Below the pieces are notes generated by a model. The model had not been told where the DNA came from. It was given only the letters and a program-made list of their open reading frames with translations, and searched no databases. This document shows positions 8,689 to 16,475 of a stretch of 40,643 bases of DNA, one piece after another. The stretch lies in contig JAHFCO010000020.1 in assembly GCA_023249475.1 (NCBI GenBank), positions 1-40,643 of the forward strand, written 5' to 3'. Numbering within the stretch: the first letter of the stretch is position 1; every line of letters begins with the position of its first letter. This DNA is from Bacillota bacterium. Its GTDB lineage: Bacteria; Bacillota_I; Bacilli_A; Erysipelotrichales; Erysipelotrichaceae. Both the position numbers and the translations under genes were made by a program.

Positions 8689-9425
8689 TGACCTTTCTGA
8701 AACACGAGTTCTTCTCGACCTCGCGCAAATTCGGCATCCTGTATCTCGGGATCGCCCTGTTGACGATCTCGGTGATCGTTTTCGACGACTTCGAACCGAT
8801 CGTCGCGACCTTCACCTTGGCGTTCTTCGCCTGCTTCGTCCTCTTGATCATTACGATCATCTCGACGTTTGAGAAGTCGATATTCGGTCCGCAAGCCCAA
8901 CTCGACTTCACCTTGCCGATCTCGACCCACACCTACCTCATCGCGAAAATCCTGATCAACGTTTTCTGGCTTTTCTGTTCGATCGCGGTGTTCGTCGCCT
9001 GTTTAGGTGCGATCCTTTATGCGCAAAACGGCTTCGCCATGCTCGGAGAGTTCTATCAATTCTTCGTGTTCGAAATGCAGAACGCCGGCTTCGTCCTGAG
9101 GACCGAACACTGGATTTTCTTCTATGCGAGCTGGATCTTAAGTTTCGTTCAGTTCCTGCTATTGATTTCCTTCGTATGTTCGGCTGTTCATACCCGCTAT
9201 TTCCGTAAAAACAAGAAGGTGATGGCGGTCGTCCTCTATTTCGTGGTTTCATTCATCTTCAACGCCATCATTTCGATGATCTCACCTTCCGGGGTCTTGG
9301 TCGACGGGAGTTATGTCCTACGCAACGGCGACCTCGTCATATCACTGATCATCCAACTGTGCGCCATCGCCGTCCTCTATGCGTCCACCTATTACTTCCT
9401 GAACTATGAATTGGAGATCGAATAA
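8682..9425 (+). CDS. ABC-2 type transporter, permease subunit
   Basis: A 247-residue membrane protein with about six hydrophobic segments: FGILYLGIALLTISVIVF, the stretch around ACFVLLIITIIS, AKILINVFWLFCSIAVF, the FVQFLLLISFVC region, VVLYFVVSFIFNAII and LIIQLCAIAVLYAS. No catalytic or ligand motif is visible. It overlaps the ATPase gene by 7 bp (a second ATG at 8688 would give TGATG), so the two subunits form one exporter. Such pairs act in drug or peptide export, lipid handling or stress. The function is not predictable beyond that. Confidence 0.85.
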   Translation: MLMTFLKHEFFSTSRKFGILYLGIALLTISVIVFDDFEPIVATFTLAFFACFVLLIITIISTFEKSIFGPQAQLDFTLPISTHTYLIAKILINVFWLFCSIAVFVACLGAILYAQNGFAMLGEFYQFFVFEMQNAGFVLRTEHWIFFYASWILSFVQFLLLISFVCSAVHTRYFRKNKKVMAVVLYFVVSFIFNAIISMISPSGVLVDGSYVLRNGDLVISLIIQLCAIAVLYASTYYFLNYELEIE

Positions 9426-9447
9426 TGCCGGCGACGGCATTTTCTTT
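9425..9447 (+). terminator. Possible weak terminator after the ABC operon
   Basis: ATGCCG-GCGA-CGGCAT forms a 6-bp stem with a GNRA loop, followed by an interrupted T-tract (TTTTCTTT). It could be a weak terminator. A -10-like TATACT at 9458-9463 follows without a clear -35. Confidence 0.45.
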
Positions 9448-9482
9448 GGGTTTACGATATACTTAAGAAAGAGGTACTCGAC

Positions 9483-10433
9483 ATGAACATTGTGGTATTG
9501 GATGCCTATACGCTCAATCCGGGGGATTTATCCTGGGAGGGCATCGGTAAATACGGGAATCTGGTTCTCCATGACCGGACACCCGAAGAAAAGATCGTAG
9601 AGCGGGCGAAAGACGCCCATATCCTCTTTACGAACAAAACCCCCTTGACGCGCGAAACGTTGCTTCAACTCAAGAACACGAAATACATCGGGGTGTTGGC
9701 GACCGGGTATAACGTCGTCGATGTCAAGGCGGCGAAAGAGTGCGGCATCGTCGTGACCAACGTCCCCGACTACGGCACCCAGGCGGTCGCCCAGCATGTT
9801 TTCGCACTGTTGTTGGAAATCACGTCGCATGTCGGCCATCATCACGCGGAAGTGAAGAAGGGGAGATGGTCCGCCAGCACGGATTTCTCTTTCTGGGACT
9901 TCCCCCTGATGGAACTCAACGGAAAAACCTTCGGGGTCCTGGGTTATGGACGGATCGGAAAAGCGACGGCGAAAATCGCCCAGGCTTTCGGTATGAAGGT
10001 TCTCGCTTATGATCGGGGAAGGGAAGGCAGCGACGACTACGTCGAGAAGGTGTCGTTGGATGAACTTTATCGTCGATGCGACATCCTCTCCCTCCATGTC
10101 CCCCTCAGCGACGAGACCAAAGAGATGATCAATGAGAAAAGCATTTCATCGATGAAAGACGGGGTCATTCTGATCAATACTTCACGCGGTCCGTTGATCA
10201 ACGAAAACGACTTGGCAAACGCCCTGAACGCGAAGAAAGTCGCATATGCGGGACTGGATGTGGTATCCAAGGAACCCATCCAAGCCGACCATGTTCTCCT
10301 TGGAATCGAGAACTGCATCCTCACGCCGCATATCGCCTGGGCGCCGATCGAAGCACGCCGGCGATTGATGGCGATCGTGGAAGAGAACCTGGCGGCATAC
10401 CAGGAAGGTCGTCCTAAAAACGTAGTAAACTAA
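9483..10433 (+). CDS. D-2-hydroxyacid dehydrogenase, glycerate dehydrogenase-like
   Basis: A 316-residue NAD(P)-dependent dehydrogenase of the D-isomer 2-hydroxyacid family. The nucleotide-binding fingerprint is GVLGYGRIGKATAKIAQAFG. The catalytic triad is placed as usual: Arg in LINTSRGPLI, Glu in GLDVVSKEP and His in CILTPHIAWAPIEARRRL. TPHIAWA.EARRRLM and YNVVDVKAAKECGI are typical of glycerate dehydrogenase/hydroxypyruvate reductase (HprA-like), rather than SerA, which has a C-terminal ACT domain missing here. The likely reaction is hydroxypyruvate or glyoxylate to D-glycerate or glycolate; substrate preference is inference. AGAGG at 9470-9474 precedes the ATG. It is followed by a terminator shared with the convergent opuA operon. 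Confidence 0.9.
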   Translation: MNIVVLDAYTLNPGDLSWEGIGKYGNLVLHDRTPEEKIVERAKDAHILFTNKTPLTRETLLQLKNTKYIGVLATGYNVVDVKAAKECGIVVTNVPDYGTQAVAQHVFALLLEITSHVGHHHAEVKKGRWSASTDFSFWDFPLMELNGKTFGVLGYGRIGKATAKIAQAFGMKVLAYDRGREGSDDYVEKVSLDELYRRCDILSLHVPLSDETKEMINEKSISSMKDGVILINTSRGPLINENDLANALNAKKVAYAGLDVVSKEPIQADHVLLGIENCILTPHIAWAPIEARRRLMAIVEENLAAYQEGRPKNVVN

Positions 10434-10460
10434 AACCCGGATTCGCTCCGGGTTTTTTAT
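10434..10460. terminator. Bidirectional terminator between hprA-like gene and opuA operon
   Basis: AAAACCCGG-ATTCGCT-CCGGGTTTTTT forms a short GC stem flanked by A- and T-runs, so it works in both directions. It closes the dehydrogenase gene on the plus strand and the opuA operon on the minus strand; the opuAA stop codon lies at its edge. Confidence 0.88.
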
Positions 10461-11644
10461 AACATGGTCGAGATGACCGAGGCTTTGGTGACGATACCGC
10501 GAAGTATGCCATCTTCGACGACGGCCATCGGATACGGTGCTGAGACGGCGATCGGGAGAATGTCTGCGATGATGGCGTCGATCTCCACCGTCGGGACATC
10601 CTGCAACATGAAGTCGGCGACAAGCTTCTTCGATGCGGAAGCATCCAAGGCGTCTTTCGCCGTCACGATGCCCTGAAGTTTCATCTGTTGATTCACCACA
10701 TAGGCCGAAGAAACCCCGTTGAGACGCATTTGCGTCAATGCCCGTGTGCTACCGTCGGTTAAGCGGACGACGCATGTCGGTGTCTGCATGATTTGCGAGA
10801 CGCTGACGACCTTCGTCTTATCCGCACTTTCGATAAACGTTCTCACATAATCGTCCGCCGGATTGGTGATCATGAATTGCGGTGTGGAGACTTGCACCAA
10901 ACGTCCTTCGCGCAGAATCGCGACACGATCCCCGAGTTTGAACGCTTCATCCATGTCATGGGTGATAAAGACGATGGTTTTTTTCAGTCGACGTTGGATC
11001 GTCAACAGTTCGAACTGCATTTCTTTTCGGACCAAGGGATCGAGCGCGGAAAACGGTTCGTCCATCAATAGGACCTCGCTATCGCTCGCCAACGCCCGCG
11101 CCAACCCGATCCGCTGTTTCATCCCGCCCGAGCAACTGTCGATGGTTTGTTCTTCAATGTCGCCAAGCCCCACCAAATGAAGCATTTCGCGGGCTTTCGC
11201 ATAGCGGATTTCTTTTTCGATCCCGCGTACTTCCAAACCATAGGCCACATTGTCGATCACGTTGCGATGGCTCATCAAGCCGAAGTGCTGGAAGACCATC
11301 GAGACCTTATCCCGTCGAAACGCGATCATGTCTTTCTTACTTAGCGTTAGGATGTCTTTCCCTTCATATAGGATTTTCCCGGTACTGGGTTCATGCAACT
11401 TATTGATGAAGCGGACAAGCGTGGATTTCCCGGATCCCGATAGACCGATGATGACGAACACTTCACCTTGGTTGATGCTTAGGTTGATGTCGTGCAAGGC
11501 GAGTGTCGCTCCGGTTTTTTGCTTGATTTCATCTTTCTTCAGCCCTTTATGCGCCAACTCGGCCGCTTCCTTTTTATTTCGCCCGTAAACCTTCGATATA
11601 TGCTCAAGGCGAAGGATTTCCTTCCCTACTTCGTTTTCACTCAT
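10457..11644 (-). CDS. opuAA: Glycine betaine ABC transporter, ATP-binding subunit with CBS pair
   Basis: A 395-residue ATPase of the OpuA/ProV family that powers uptake of glycine betaine or related osmoprotectants. Walker A is GLSGSGKST at residues 67-75. The signature SCSGGMKQRIGLARAL and Walker B LLMDEPFSALDPLVR match ProV/OpuAA. The last ~115 residues are a tandem CBS module (VSQIMQTPTCVVRL and LVADFMLQDVPTVEI begin the repeats); in OpuA systems this module senses ionic strength or c-di-AMP. The gene overlaps opuAB by 4 bp. Order A-B-C matches Bacillus opuA. Confidence 0.95.
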   Translation of the reverse strand: MSENEVGKEILRLEHISKVYGRNKKEAAELAHKGLKKDEIKQKTGATLALHDINLSINQGEVFVIIGLSGSGKSTLVRFINKLHEPSTGKILYEGKDILTLSKKDMIAFRRDKVSMVFQHFGLMSHRNVIDNVAYGLEVRGIEKEIRYAKAREMLHLVGLGDIEEQTIDSCSGGMKQRIGLARALASDSEVLLMDEPFSALDPLVRKEMQFELLTIQRRLKKTIVFITHDMDEAFKLGDRVAILREGRLVQVSTPQFMITNPADDYVRTFIESADKTKVVSVSQIMQTPTCVVRLTDGSTRALTQMRLNGVSSAYVVNQQMKLQGIVTAKDALDASASKKLVADFMLQDVPTVEIDAIIADILPIAVSAPYPMAVVEDGILRGIVTKASVISTML

Positions 11645-12501
11645 AGACTTTTCTCCTTCTCTTTCACGACGCTTTGCGTAAGGCGGTCAAGAATGATCGC
11701 GACGATGACGACCGCCATCCCCGAGACAAACCCACGCCCCATTTCGATCCGGTTGACACTGATCAGGACTTCCATGCCCAATCCGCTCGCTCCGATCATG
11801 GAACTTGTGACGACCATCGCCATTGCCATCATCAAGGTCTGGTTGATCCCTGTCATGATGGTCGCCTTGGCTTGGGGGATCTGGACTTTAACCATCGTCT
11901 GCATCCGCGTTGAACCAAATGCTCGCGCGGCTTCGACGACTTCTTCGTCGACTTGCCGTATTCCCAAATTGGTTAATCGAATGATCGGAACGACGGCGTA
12001 GATCGTCGTCGCCAACACGGCCGGCGCTTTTCCAAGCCCGAAGAACATGACGGCGGGGATGAGATAGACGAAGACCGGCATCGTTTGCATCGTATCCAGG
12101 ACAGGACGCAGGACCTGATTCGCACGATCGGAAAACGACATGAAGATTCCGACCGGAAAACCGATCAGCAAGGATAGAAAGACGGAAGTCAGGACGATCG
12201 AAAGGGTGATCAGCATCAAATCCCACAGTCCGAAGAAACCGACCAATGAAAGCATGCCGGAGAACAGTGCGGCCGTTCTCCAACTTCTCTTGATTAGATA
12301 ACCCAGGACGAAGACCAAAATCAGATAACCCCACCAGGGAACCCAGGAAAGGATATTGTATAGAGTCGAAATCATGCCGTTAAGCCCGGCTTTTATACCG
12401 TCGAAGAAGACTTTGTTGTTGATCGAGAATTGTTTGATCACACGGTCGATCGACTCCGGATCCCATTCGGATTTAAAAGGGAAGTTGAAGAACCAATCCA
12501 T
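11641..12501 (-). CDS. opuAB: Glycine betaine ABC transporter, permease subunit
   Basis: A 286-residue permease of the ProW/OpuAB family. A soluble N-terminal segment is followed by several membrane spans (WGYLILVFVLGYLI, LMLITLSIVLTSVFLSLLIG, VFVYLIPAVMFFGLG, LMMAMAMVVTSSMIGASGLG, GMAVVIVAIILDRL). The EAA loop that contacts the ATPase is visible as EAARAFGSTRMQTMVKVQIP. Unlike the Lactococcus protein, the substrate-binding domain is not fused; it is a separate gene 2 bp upstream. Its start is 2 bp after the opuAC stop and its end overlaps opuAA. Confidence 0.95.
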   Translation of the reverse strand: MDWFFNFPFKSEWDPESIDRVIKQFSINNKVFFDGIKAGLNGMISTLYNILSWVPWWGYLILVFVLGYLIKRSWRTAALFSGMLSLVGFFGLWDLMLITLSIVLTSVFLSLLIGFPVGIFMSFSDRANQVLRPVLDTMQTMPVFVYLIPAVMFFGLGKAPAVLATTIYAVVPIIRLTNLGIRQVDEEVVEAARAFGSTRMQTMVKVQIPQAKATIMTGINQTLMMAMAMVVTSSMIGASGLGMEVLISVNRIEMGRGFVSGMAVVIVAIILDRLTQSVVKEKEKSL

Positions 12502-12503
12502 GG

Positions 12504-13499
12504 CTATTCCTTTTCCAAAGCGGCGCTGACTTTCGCCAGTTCATCCGCTTCCAACCAGGCTTCAAGCAGCTCGGGATTCTCTTTCAGAAACCATACCGCC
12601 GTATCCAAAGCATTGTCTTTGGTTTCCTGCATATGCAGTAACATGCTCGAATTCAAGGCGCTGGATGTTCTGTACTTCGAAAGGAAAGCCGCTGCGTCTG
12701 GGTATTCGTCTTTGAATCCATTACGTCCTGCGATGGTGACTTTCACCGCCGGGAAAGCGGTCTCGCCGTTTTCAAACGTCGATGCGTCATACGGGGCGTC
12801 TTCCAAGAGTACGAAGTCGTATTTCGCCAACAACCAGGTCGGTTCCCAATAATAGCCGACGATCGCTTCGCCTTTCTCGTAGGCCGCCGTCAGAACGCTC
12901 GCCAACGCGGCGTCCGAACCCGGTCTGAAGTAGACGAAATTCTCATCCATGTTGTAGAAATTGAACTTATTGAGCAAGATCGTATCGACCGCCCATCCGG
13001 GGATACCGCCGTAAACCCGACCCATCGAAGGATTTTCATCATCCTTGAAGAGATGCGGATACTTTTTCAGATCGGCGACCGTTTTCAAGTCCGGGGCGGA
13101 CGCGGCGATCCCTCGCGAAGCATCGCCTTCGATGACGTATCGAGGAACGTAGAACCCTTGGTTGTTGTCATCATAGTTGATTCCGTATTCATCAAAGGAA
13201 CCGGATGCTTTATCGTCATAGTAAGGCGCGATATTGTCGGTCCAAACTTCCATGTAGACGTCGATTTCCCCATCGACGAGAGCTTGGTAAGTGATGGCGG
13301 TAGATCCCGTGACTTGCGACCACTCAAAGCCAAACCCTTTCTCCAAAACATACCCAGCGACCGCATTGTGGATCTGGATGCTATCCCATCCGGCGTCGGC
13401 GAAGACAACGGTCTTTGTGTTCGAACCGCTTGGTGAACATGCGGTGAGCAGTAGGGTTAGCGAAAGTGCGCAAAATAAAAACATCTTCTTTTTTCTCAT
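12504..13499 (-). CDS. opuAC: Glycine betaine-binding lipoprotein
   Basis: A 331-residue substrate-binding lipoprotein, first gene of the opuA operon. The signal peptide MRKKKMFLFCALSLTLLL ends in lipobox LTAC, with the lipid-modified Cys at residue 21. The mature part begins with the OpuAC-type core (VVFADAGWDSIQIHNAVAGY) and has the aromatic-rich ligand regions VYMEVWTDNIAPYY and GYYWEPTWLLAKYDFV. I take ATG at 13499 because GGAGGAG lies 6-7 bases upstream; the in-frame ATG 30 bases earlier would precede this site and spoil the signal peptide. The closest match is ProX/OpuAC betaine binders; choline or carnitine cannot be excluded. Confidence 0.93.
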   Translation of the reverse strand: MRKKKMFLFCALSLTLLLTACSPSGSNTKTVVFADAGWDSIQIHNAVAGYVLEKGFGFEWSQVTGSTAITYQALVDGEIDVYMEVWTDNIAPYYDDKASGSFDEYGINYDDNNQGFYVPRYVIEGDASRGIAASAPDLKTVADLKKYPHLFKDDENPSMGRVYGGIPGWAVDTILLNKFNFYNMDENFVYFRPGSDAALASVLTAAYEKGEAIVGYYWEPTWLLAKYDFVLLEDAPYDASTFENGETAFPAVKVTIAGRNGFKDEYPDAAAFLSKYRTSSALNSSMLLHMQETKDNALDTAVWFLKENPELLEAWLEADELAKVSAALEKE

Positions 13500-13521
13500 G
13501 TATTTCTCCTCCATGTCTAAT

Positions 13522-13556
13522 ACTGACATACTAAATATATCATATAAGTTGTCAGT
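13522..13556 (-). promoter_or_regulatory. opuA promoter flanked by an inverted repeat (possible operator)
   Basis: Read on the minus strand, CTGACA (plus 13550-13555) and TAGTAT (plus 13528-13533) are spaced by 16 bp, a plausible promoter 20-30 bp before the opuAC ribosome site. The same segment is bounded by a perfect 7-bp inverted repeat, ACTGACA at 13522-13528 and TGTCAGT at 13550-13556, so one arm covers the -35 and the other the start-site side of the -10. This arrangement suggests a repressor site; the regulator is unknown. Confidence 0.55.
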
Positions 13557-13789
13557 TATTGAAGAAATATTGAAAAAAAGGATGTGAATTTTGAAAATAC
13601 TGTGAAAACAGGGAATATTTTGAGTCGTATTCCGATGAAAATCGCAGTGTATTTCATGGAACTATTGATGTAAATACATGGATTTAGACATGAATCTGCA
13701 AAATCCGAGAGAAAGTCAAAAACTTCAACCCAAAACATGAAAATTCATGGAATCAATGTCAAATGCATAAAACCGAGCAAGGTTTATTG
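13557..13789. other. AT-rich divergent intergenic region with repeated CATG motifs
   Basis: The opuAC-ald interval (13500-13824) holds no credible gene and is much richer in A+T than the coding DNA around it. It contains A-tracts and five CATG words within about 95 bp (13655, 13677, 13689, 13736, 13746), two of which form the inverted repeat CATGAA-AA-TTCATG at 13736-13749. It is probably the control region of the ald operon. Confidence 0.6.
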
Positions 13790-13798
13790 TGATACAAT
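13790..13798 (+). promoter_or_regulatory. Extended -10 promoter of the ald operon
   Basis: TGA-TACAAT (13790-13798) is an extended -10 element without a recognisable -35, which would fit an activator-dependent promoter. The start of transcription would be near 13805, about 20 nt before the ald ATG. Confidence 0.65.
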
Positions 13799-13824
13799 TA
13801 ATTCAGAGAATGAGGAGAAACAAC

Positions 13825-14937
13825 ATGATTATCGGATGCGTCAAAGAAATCAAAAAACATGAATACCGCGTCGGACTTACCCCACAGCATGCTTTCAACT
13901 ACATCGAACACGGGCACACCGTCCTGATCGAGAGAAACGCAGGCGTCGGTTCAGGGTTCTCGGATGATGAATATGTCAAACTGGGTGCCGTGATGATCGA
14001 TACCGCCGAGGAAGTCTGGGCGAGAGCCGAAATGATCATCAAAGTCAAAGAACCTCTGCCGGCAGAATATCCTCTGATCCGTGAAAACCAGATTCTGTTC
14101 ACCTATCTTCATTTGGCCGCGGACAAGAAACTGACCTTGGCGATGATGGAAAGCAAGGCGATCGGAATCGCCTATGAAACGATCGTCGACCGCGCGGGAG
14201 GTTTGCCTTTACTCAAGCCGATGAGCGAAATCGCCGGCCGTTTAAGCGTCCAGGAAGGCGCGAAGTACCTTGAGAAACCCTTCGGGGGTGCCGGTGTCTT
14301 GTTGGCGGGCGTCCCGGGTGTCCGTAAAGGTCACGTCATGGTCATCGGCGGGGGAACCGTCGGGACCAATGCGGTGCAGATCGCGATCGGCATGGGTGCG
14401 GATGTCAGCGTATTCGACCGCAACATCGATCGTCTTTGCGAACTGGACCAGCTTTTCGGAAGCCGGATCCAAACCGTGTACAGCACGCCGGCCAGCGTAC
14501 GCGAATATTTGCGGAAAGCGGACGTCGTCATCGGCGCCGTCTTGATCCCGGGTGCCAGCGCACCGAAAGTCGTCACGAAGGAAATGCTTTCCTTGATGCG
14601 TAAGGGCAGCGTTTTGGTGGATGTCGCGGTCGACCAGGGCGGATGCTTCGAAACGACGCATGCGACCTACCATGACGCCCCGACCTTCGAGGTCGACGGG
14701 ATCATCCATTATTGCGTCGCCAACATGCCGGGTGCGGTACCCCGCACTTCGACCATCGCGCTGACCAACGCGACCTTGCGTTACGGATTGCTGATCGCCG
14801 ACAACGGCGTGAAGAAAGCCATCATGAAAGAACCCGGCTTGATCGCCGGCATCAATACCTGTCAGGGAAAATTGACCTATGAAGCGGTCGCGACGGCCTT
14901 GGATCTAGAATTCACCCCTTATACGGAACTTTGTTAG
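13825..14937 (+). CDS. ald: Alanine dehydrogenase
   Basis: Ald catalyses NAD-dependent oxidative deamination of L-alanine to pyruvate and ammonium, and the reverse. At 370 residues it is full length. Diagnostic stretches are [17 protein letters not shown] at the N-terminus, [11 protein letters not shown] with the catalytic Lys, [13 protein letters not shown] with the catalytic His, the NAD-binding fingerprint [34 protein letters not shown], and [19 protein letters not shown] near the end. ATG 13825 has GAGGAG 7 bp upstream. It is the first gene of a tight same-strand operon of four. Product pyruvate could feed the PPDK encoded at 5266. Confidence 0.97.
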   Translation: MIIGCVKEIKKHEYRVGLTPQHAFNYIEHGHTVLIERNAGVGSGFSDDEYVKLGAVMIDTAEEVWARAEMIIKVKEPLPAEYPLIRENQILFTYLHLAADKKLTLAMMESKAIGIAYETIVDRAGGLPLLKPMSEIAGRLSVQEGAKYLEKPFGGAGVLLAGVPGVRKGHVMVIGGGTVGTNAVQIAIGMGADVSVFDRNIDRLCELDQLFGSRIQTVYSTPASVREYLRKADVVIGAVLIPGASAPKVVTKEMLSLMRKGSVLVDVAVDQGGCFETTHATYHDAPTFEVDGIIHYCVANMPGAVPRTSTIALTNATLRYGLLIADNGVKKAIMKEPGLIAGINTCQGKLTYEAVATALDLEFTPYTELC

Positions 14938-14950
14938 TCAGGAGTACGAA

Positions 14951-16450
14951 ATGTACCATCACTCCGATTTGAAACGCTTTTTCTATTGCCCGCGTTTATT
15001 CTGGAGCTACAACCGCGAACCGAGGGAATCGTTTCGCCGTTTCGTTCGTATGGATCGTTCGATCAGCGATTGTCTGATCGAAAAACTCGGAATCACCAAT
15101 GCATTCACCGCCGTGAAGGGAATCGACGTCACGGCTGTTTTACTTGCGATGGAAACCCACGATTGGATTTTGAAAGGGCGTTTCGAAGCCGACGGCCTGC
15201 GTGTCAAGATCCCGGCCATCCGGAAGGTCGAGAACGGCTGGGACGTCTATTTCACCTACATGGGCAATCTTCCCAAGGCCGACGACGTCCGCTTCTATGC
15301 CAACCATTGCTGGGTGTTGGCACGGCAGGGCATCCAGATCAACGAGATCCGGATCGTCCATTTCGACTCGCATTACATCAAAGGGGAAACCCTCGACCTG
15401 AATGCCTGTCTGATGGTTTCCGATGTCTTCTATAAACCCAACGGGCAAGCCCATGTCAACATCACCCAAAAGGTCAAAGAGAAGATGCGCGACCTGAAAC
15501 CCGCGTTGGATGCGATGTTCGCGGTCGACGCGTGGGATGACTATCCGATCACGCTGGAAGAATGCCCGTATACGGTCCGCTGCGACCACTATGAGAAATG
15601 CTTCTATGCGGACGCCCCGATGCCCGACCATTCCGTCGTCTTCCTGACCCAGGCCGCCCGCCGGCAGGAAATGATCGAAATGGGAATCCAGCGCCTCAGC
15701 GACATCCCCCTGGACATGATCGAAGGGACGCGCATCCAGTTCGCCCAGATCATGGCCGATCGTCTTGGCGGTCTGTTCGCGGACCGCAACGCCTTGGACC
15801 ATTGGCTCAACCAAACGAAATCCGGACCGATTTCCTTCCTTGATTTCGAATGGGACACCTACGCTTTACCGCCGTATCAAGGGATGCGTCCTTTCGACGT
15901 CCTCCCGTTCCAATATTCCCTGCATGTCTTGGAAGACGGTGTCCTGCGCCATATGGAATTCCTGGGAACCCAGGATTGCCGGCTCGGATTCATCGAGAAC
16001 CTATTGAAGGAACTCCCTGAAGAGGGAACGGTCTACGCCTACAACGCGATGGGTGCCGAAGCCATCCGGCTCAAGGAATTGGCACGCCAATTCCCGCAGT
16101 ACGCGGACCGACTCGAAGCCATCATCCTGCGCATGCGCGATTTGGCGGAGCCGTTCATCGCCGGTTCGGTTTACGACCTGAAAATGCGGGGGAATTTCTC
16201 GCTCAAGAAAATCATCCAGGCGATCAACCCCGACTTATCCTATTCGCAGCTCTCCATCCAACACGGCATGGAAGCGGTCTACCAGTACCGTGAAATGGAA
16301 GACTCGGAAGATGAAGACGATGGCCAAAGCAAGAAGGAATTATTGGAATATTGTTCGATGGATACCTATGCGATGGTGGAAATCTATCGCTGGCTGATTT
16401 CGTTGGTCGGGCAAAAAGAAACGCCGATCGACGAAAACGAGATACAATAG
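14951..16450 (+). CDS. DUF2779 protein: Cas4/RecB-like Fe-S nuclease module fused to a DEDD exonuclease domain
   Basis: A 499-residue protein. The N-terminal part opens with SDLKRFFYCPRLFW, typical of Cas4/RecB-type PD-(D/E)XK nucleases, and four cysteines (C13, C205, C211, C217; the last three in CPYTVRCDHYEKC) are spaced like the 4Fe-4S staple of Cas4 and AddB. The C-terminal half is the DUF2779 domain, which looks like a DnaQ-type 3'-5' exonuclease: FLDFEWD with D298 and E300, PFQYSLHV, YAYNAMGAEAIRL and a final YCSMDTYAMVEIYRW. An acidic linker (EDSEDEDD) precedes the last motif. The cellular role is unknown; repair or nucleic-acid turnover is inference. It starts 13 bp after ald (CAGGAG site), so it belongs to the ald operon. 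Confidence 0.85.
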   Translation: MYHHSDLKRFFYCPRLFWSYNREPRESFRRFVRMDRSISDCLIEKLGITNAFTAVKGIDVTAVLLAMETHDWILKGRFEADGLRVKIPAIRKVENGWDVYFTYMGNLPKADDVRFYANHCWVLARQGIQINEIRIVHFDSHYIKGETLDLNACLMVSDVFYKPNGQAHVNITQKVKEKMRDLKPALDAMFAVDAWDDYPITLEECPYTVRCDHYEKCFYADAPMPDHSVVFLTQAARRQEMIEMGIQRLSDIPLDMIEGTRIQFAQIMADRLGGLFADRNALDHWLNQTKSGPISFLDFEWDTYALPPYQGMRPFDVLPFQYSLHVLEDGVLRHMEFLGTQDCRLGFIENLLKELPEEGTVYAYNAMGAEAIRLKELARQFPQYADRLEAIILRMRDLAEPFIAGSVYDLKMRGNFSLKKIIQAINPDLSYSQLSIQHGMEAVYQYREMEDSEDEDDGQSKKELLEYCSMDTYAMVEIYRWLISLVGQKETPIDENEIQ

Positions 16451-16475
16451 ACACAACAAGAATCGAGGTGGCACG

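Noticed and set aside
16443-16448. TACAAT near the end of the DUF2779 gene as an internal promoter
   Set aside because: There is no -35 and no extended -10; the gap to the next gene is only 25 bp, which fits an operon.
14951-16450. Possibility that the Cas4-like protein is part of a CRISPR-Cas locus
   Set aside because: There is no repeat array and no other cas gene anywhere in the window, and DUF2779 proteins are stand-alone in many genomes.
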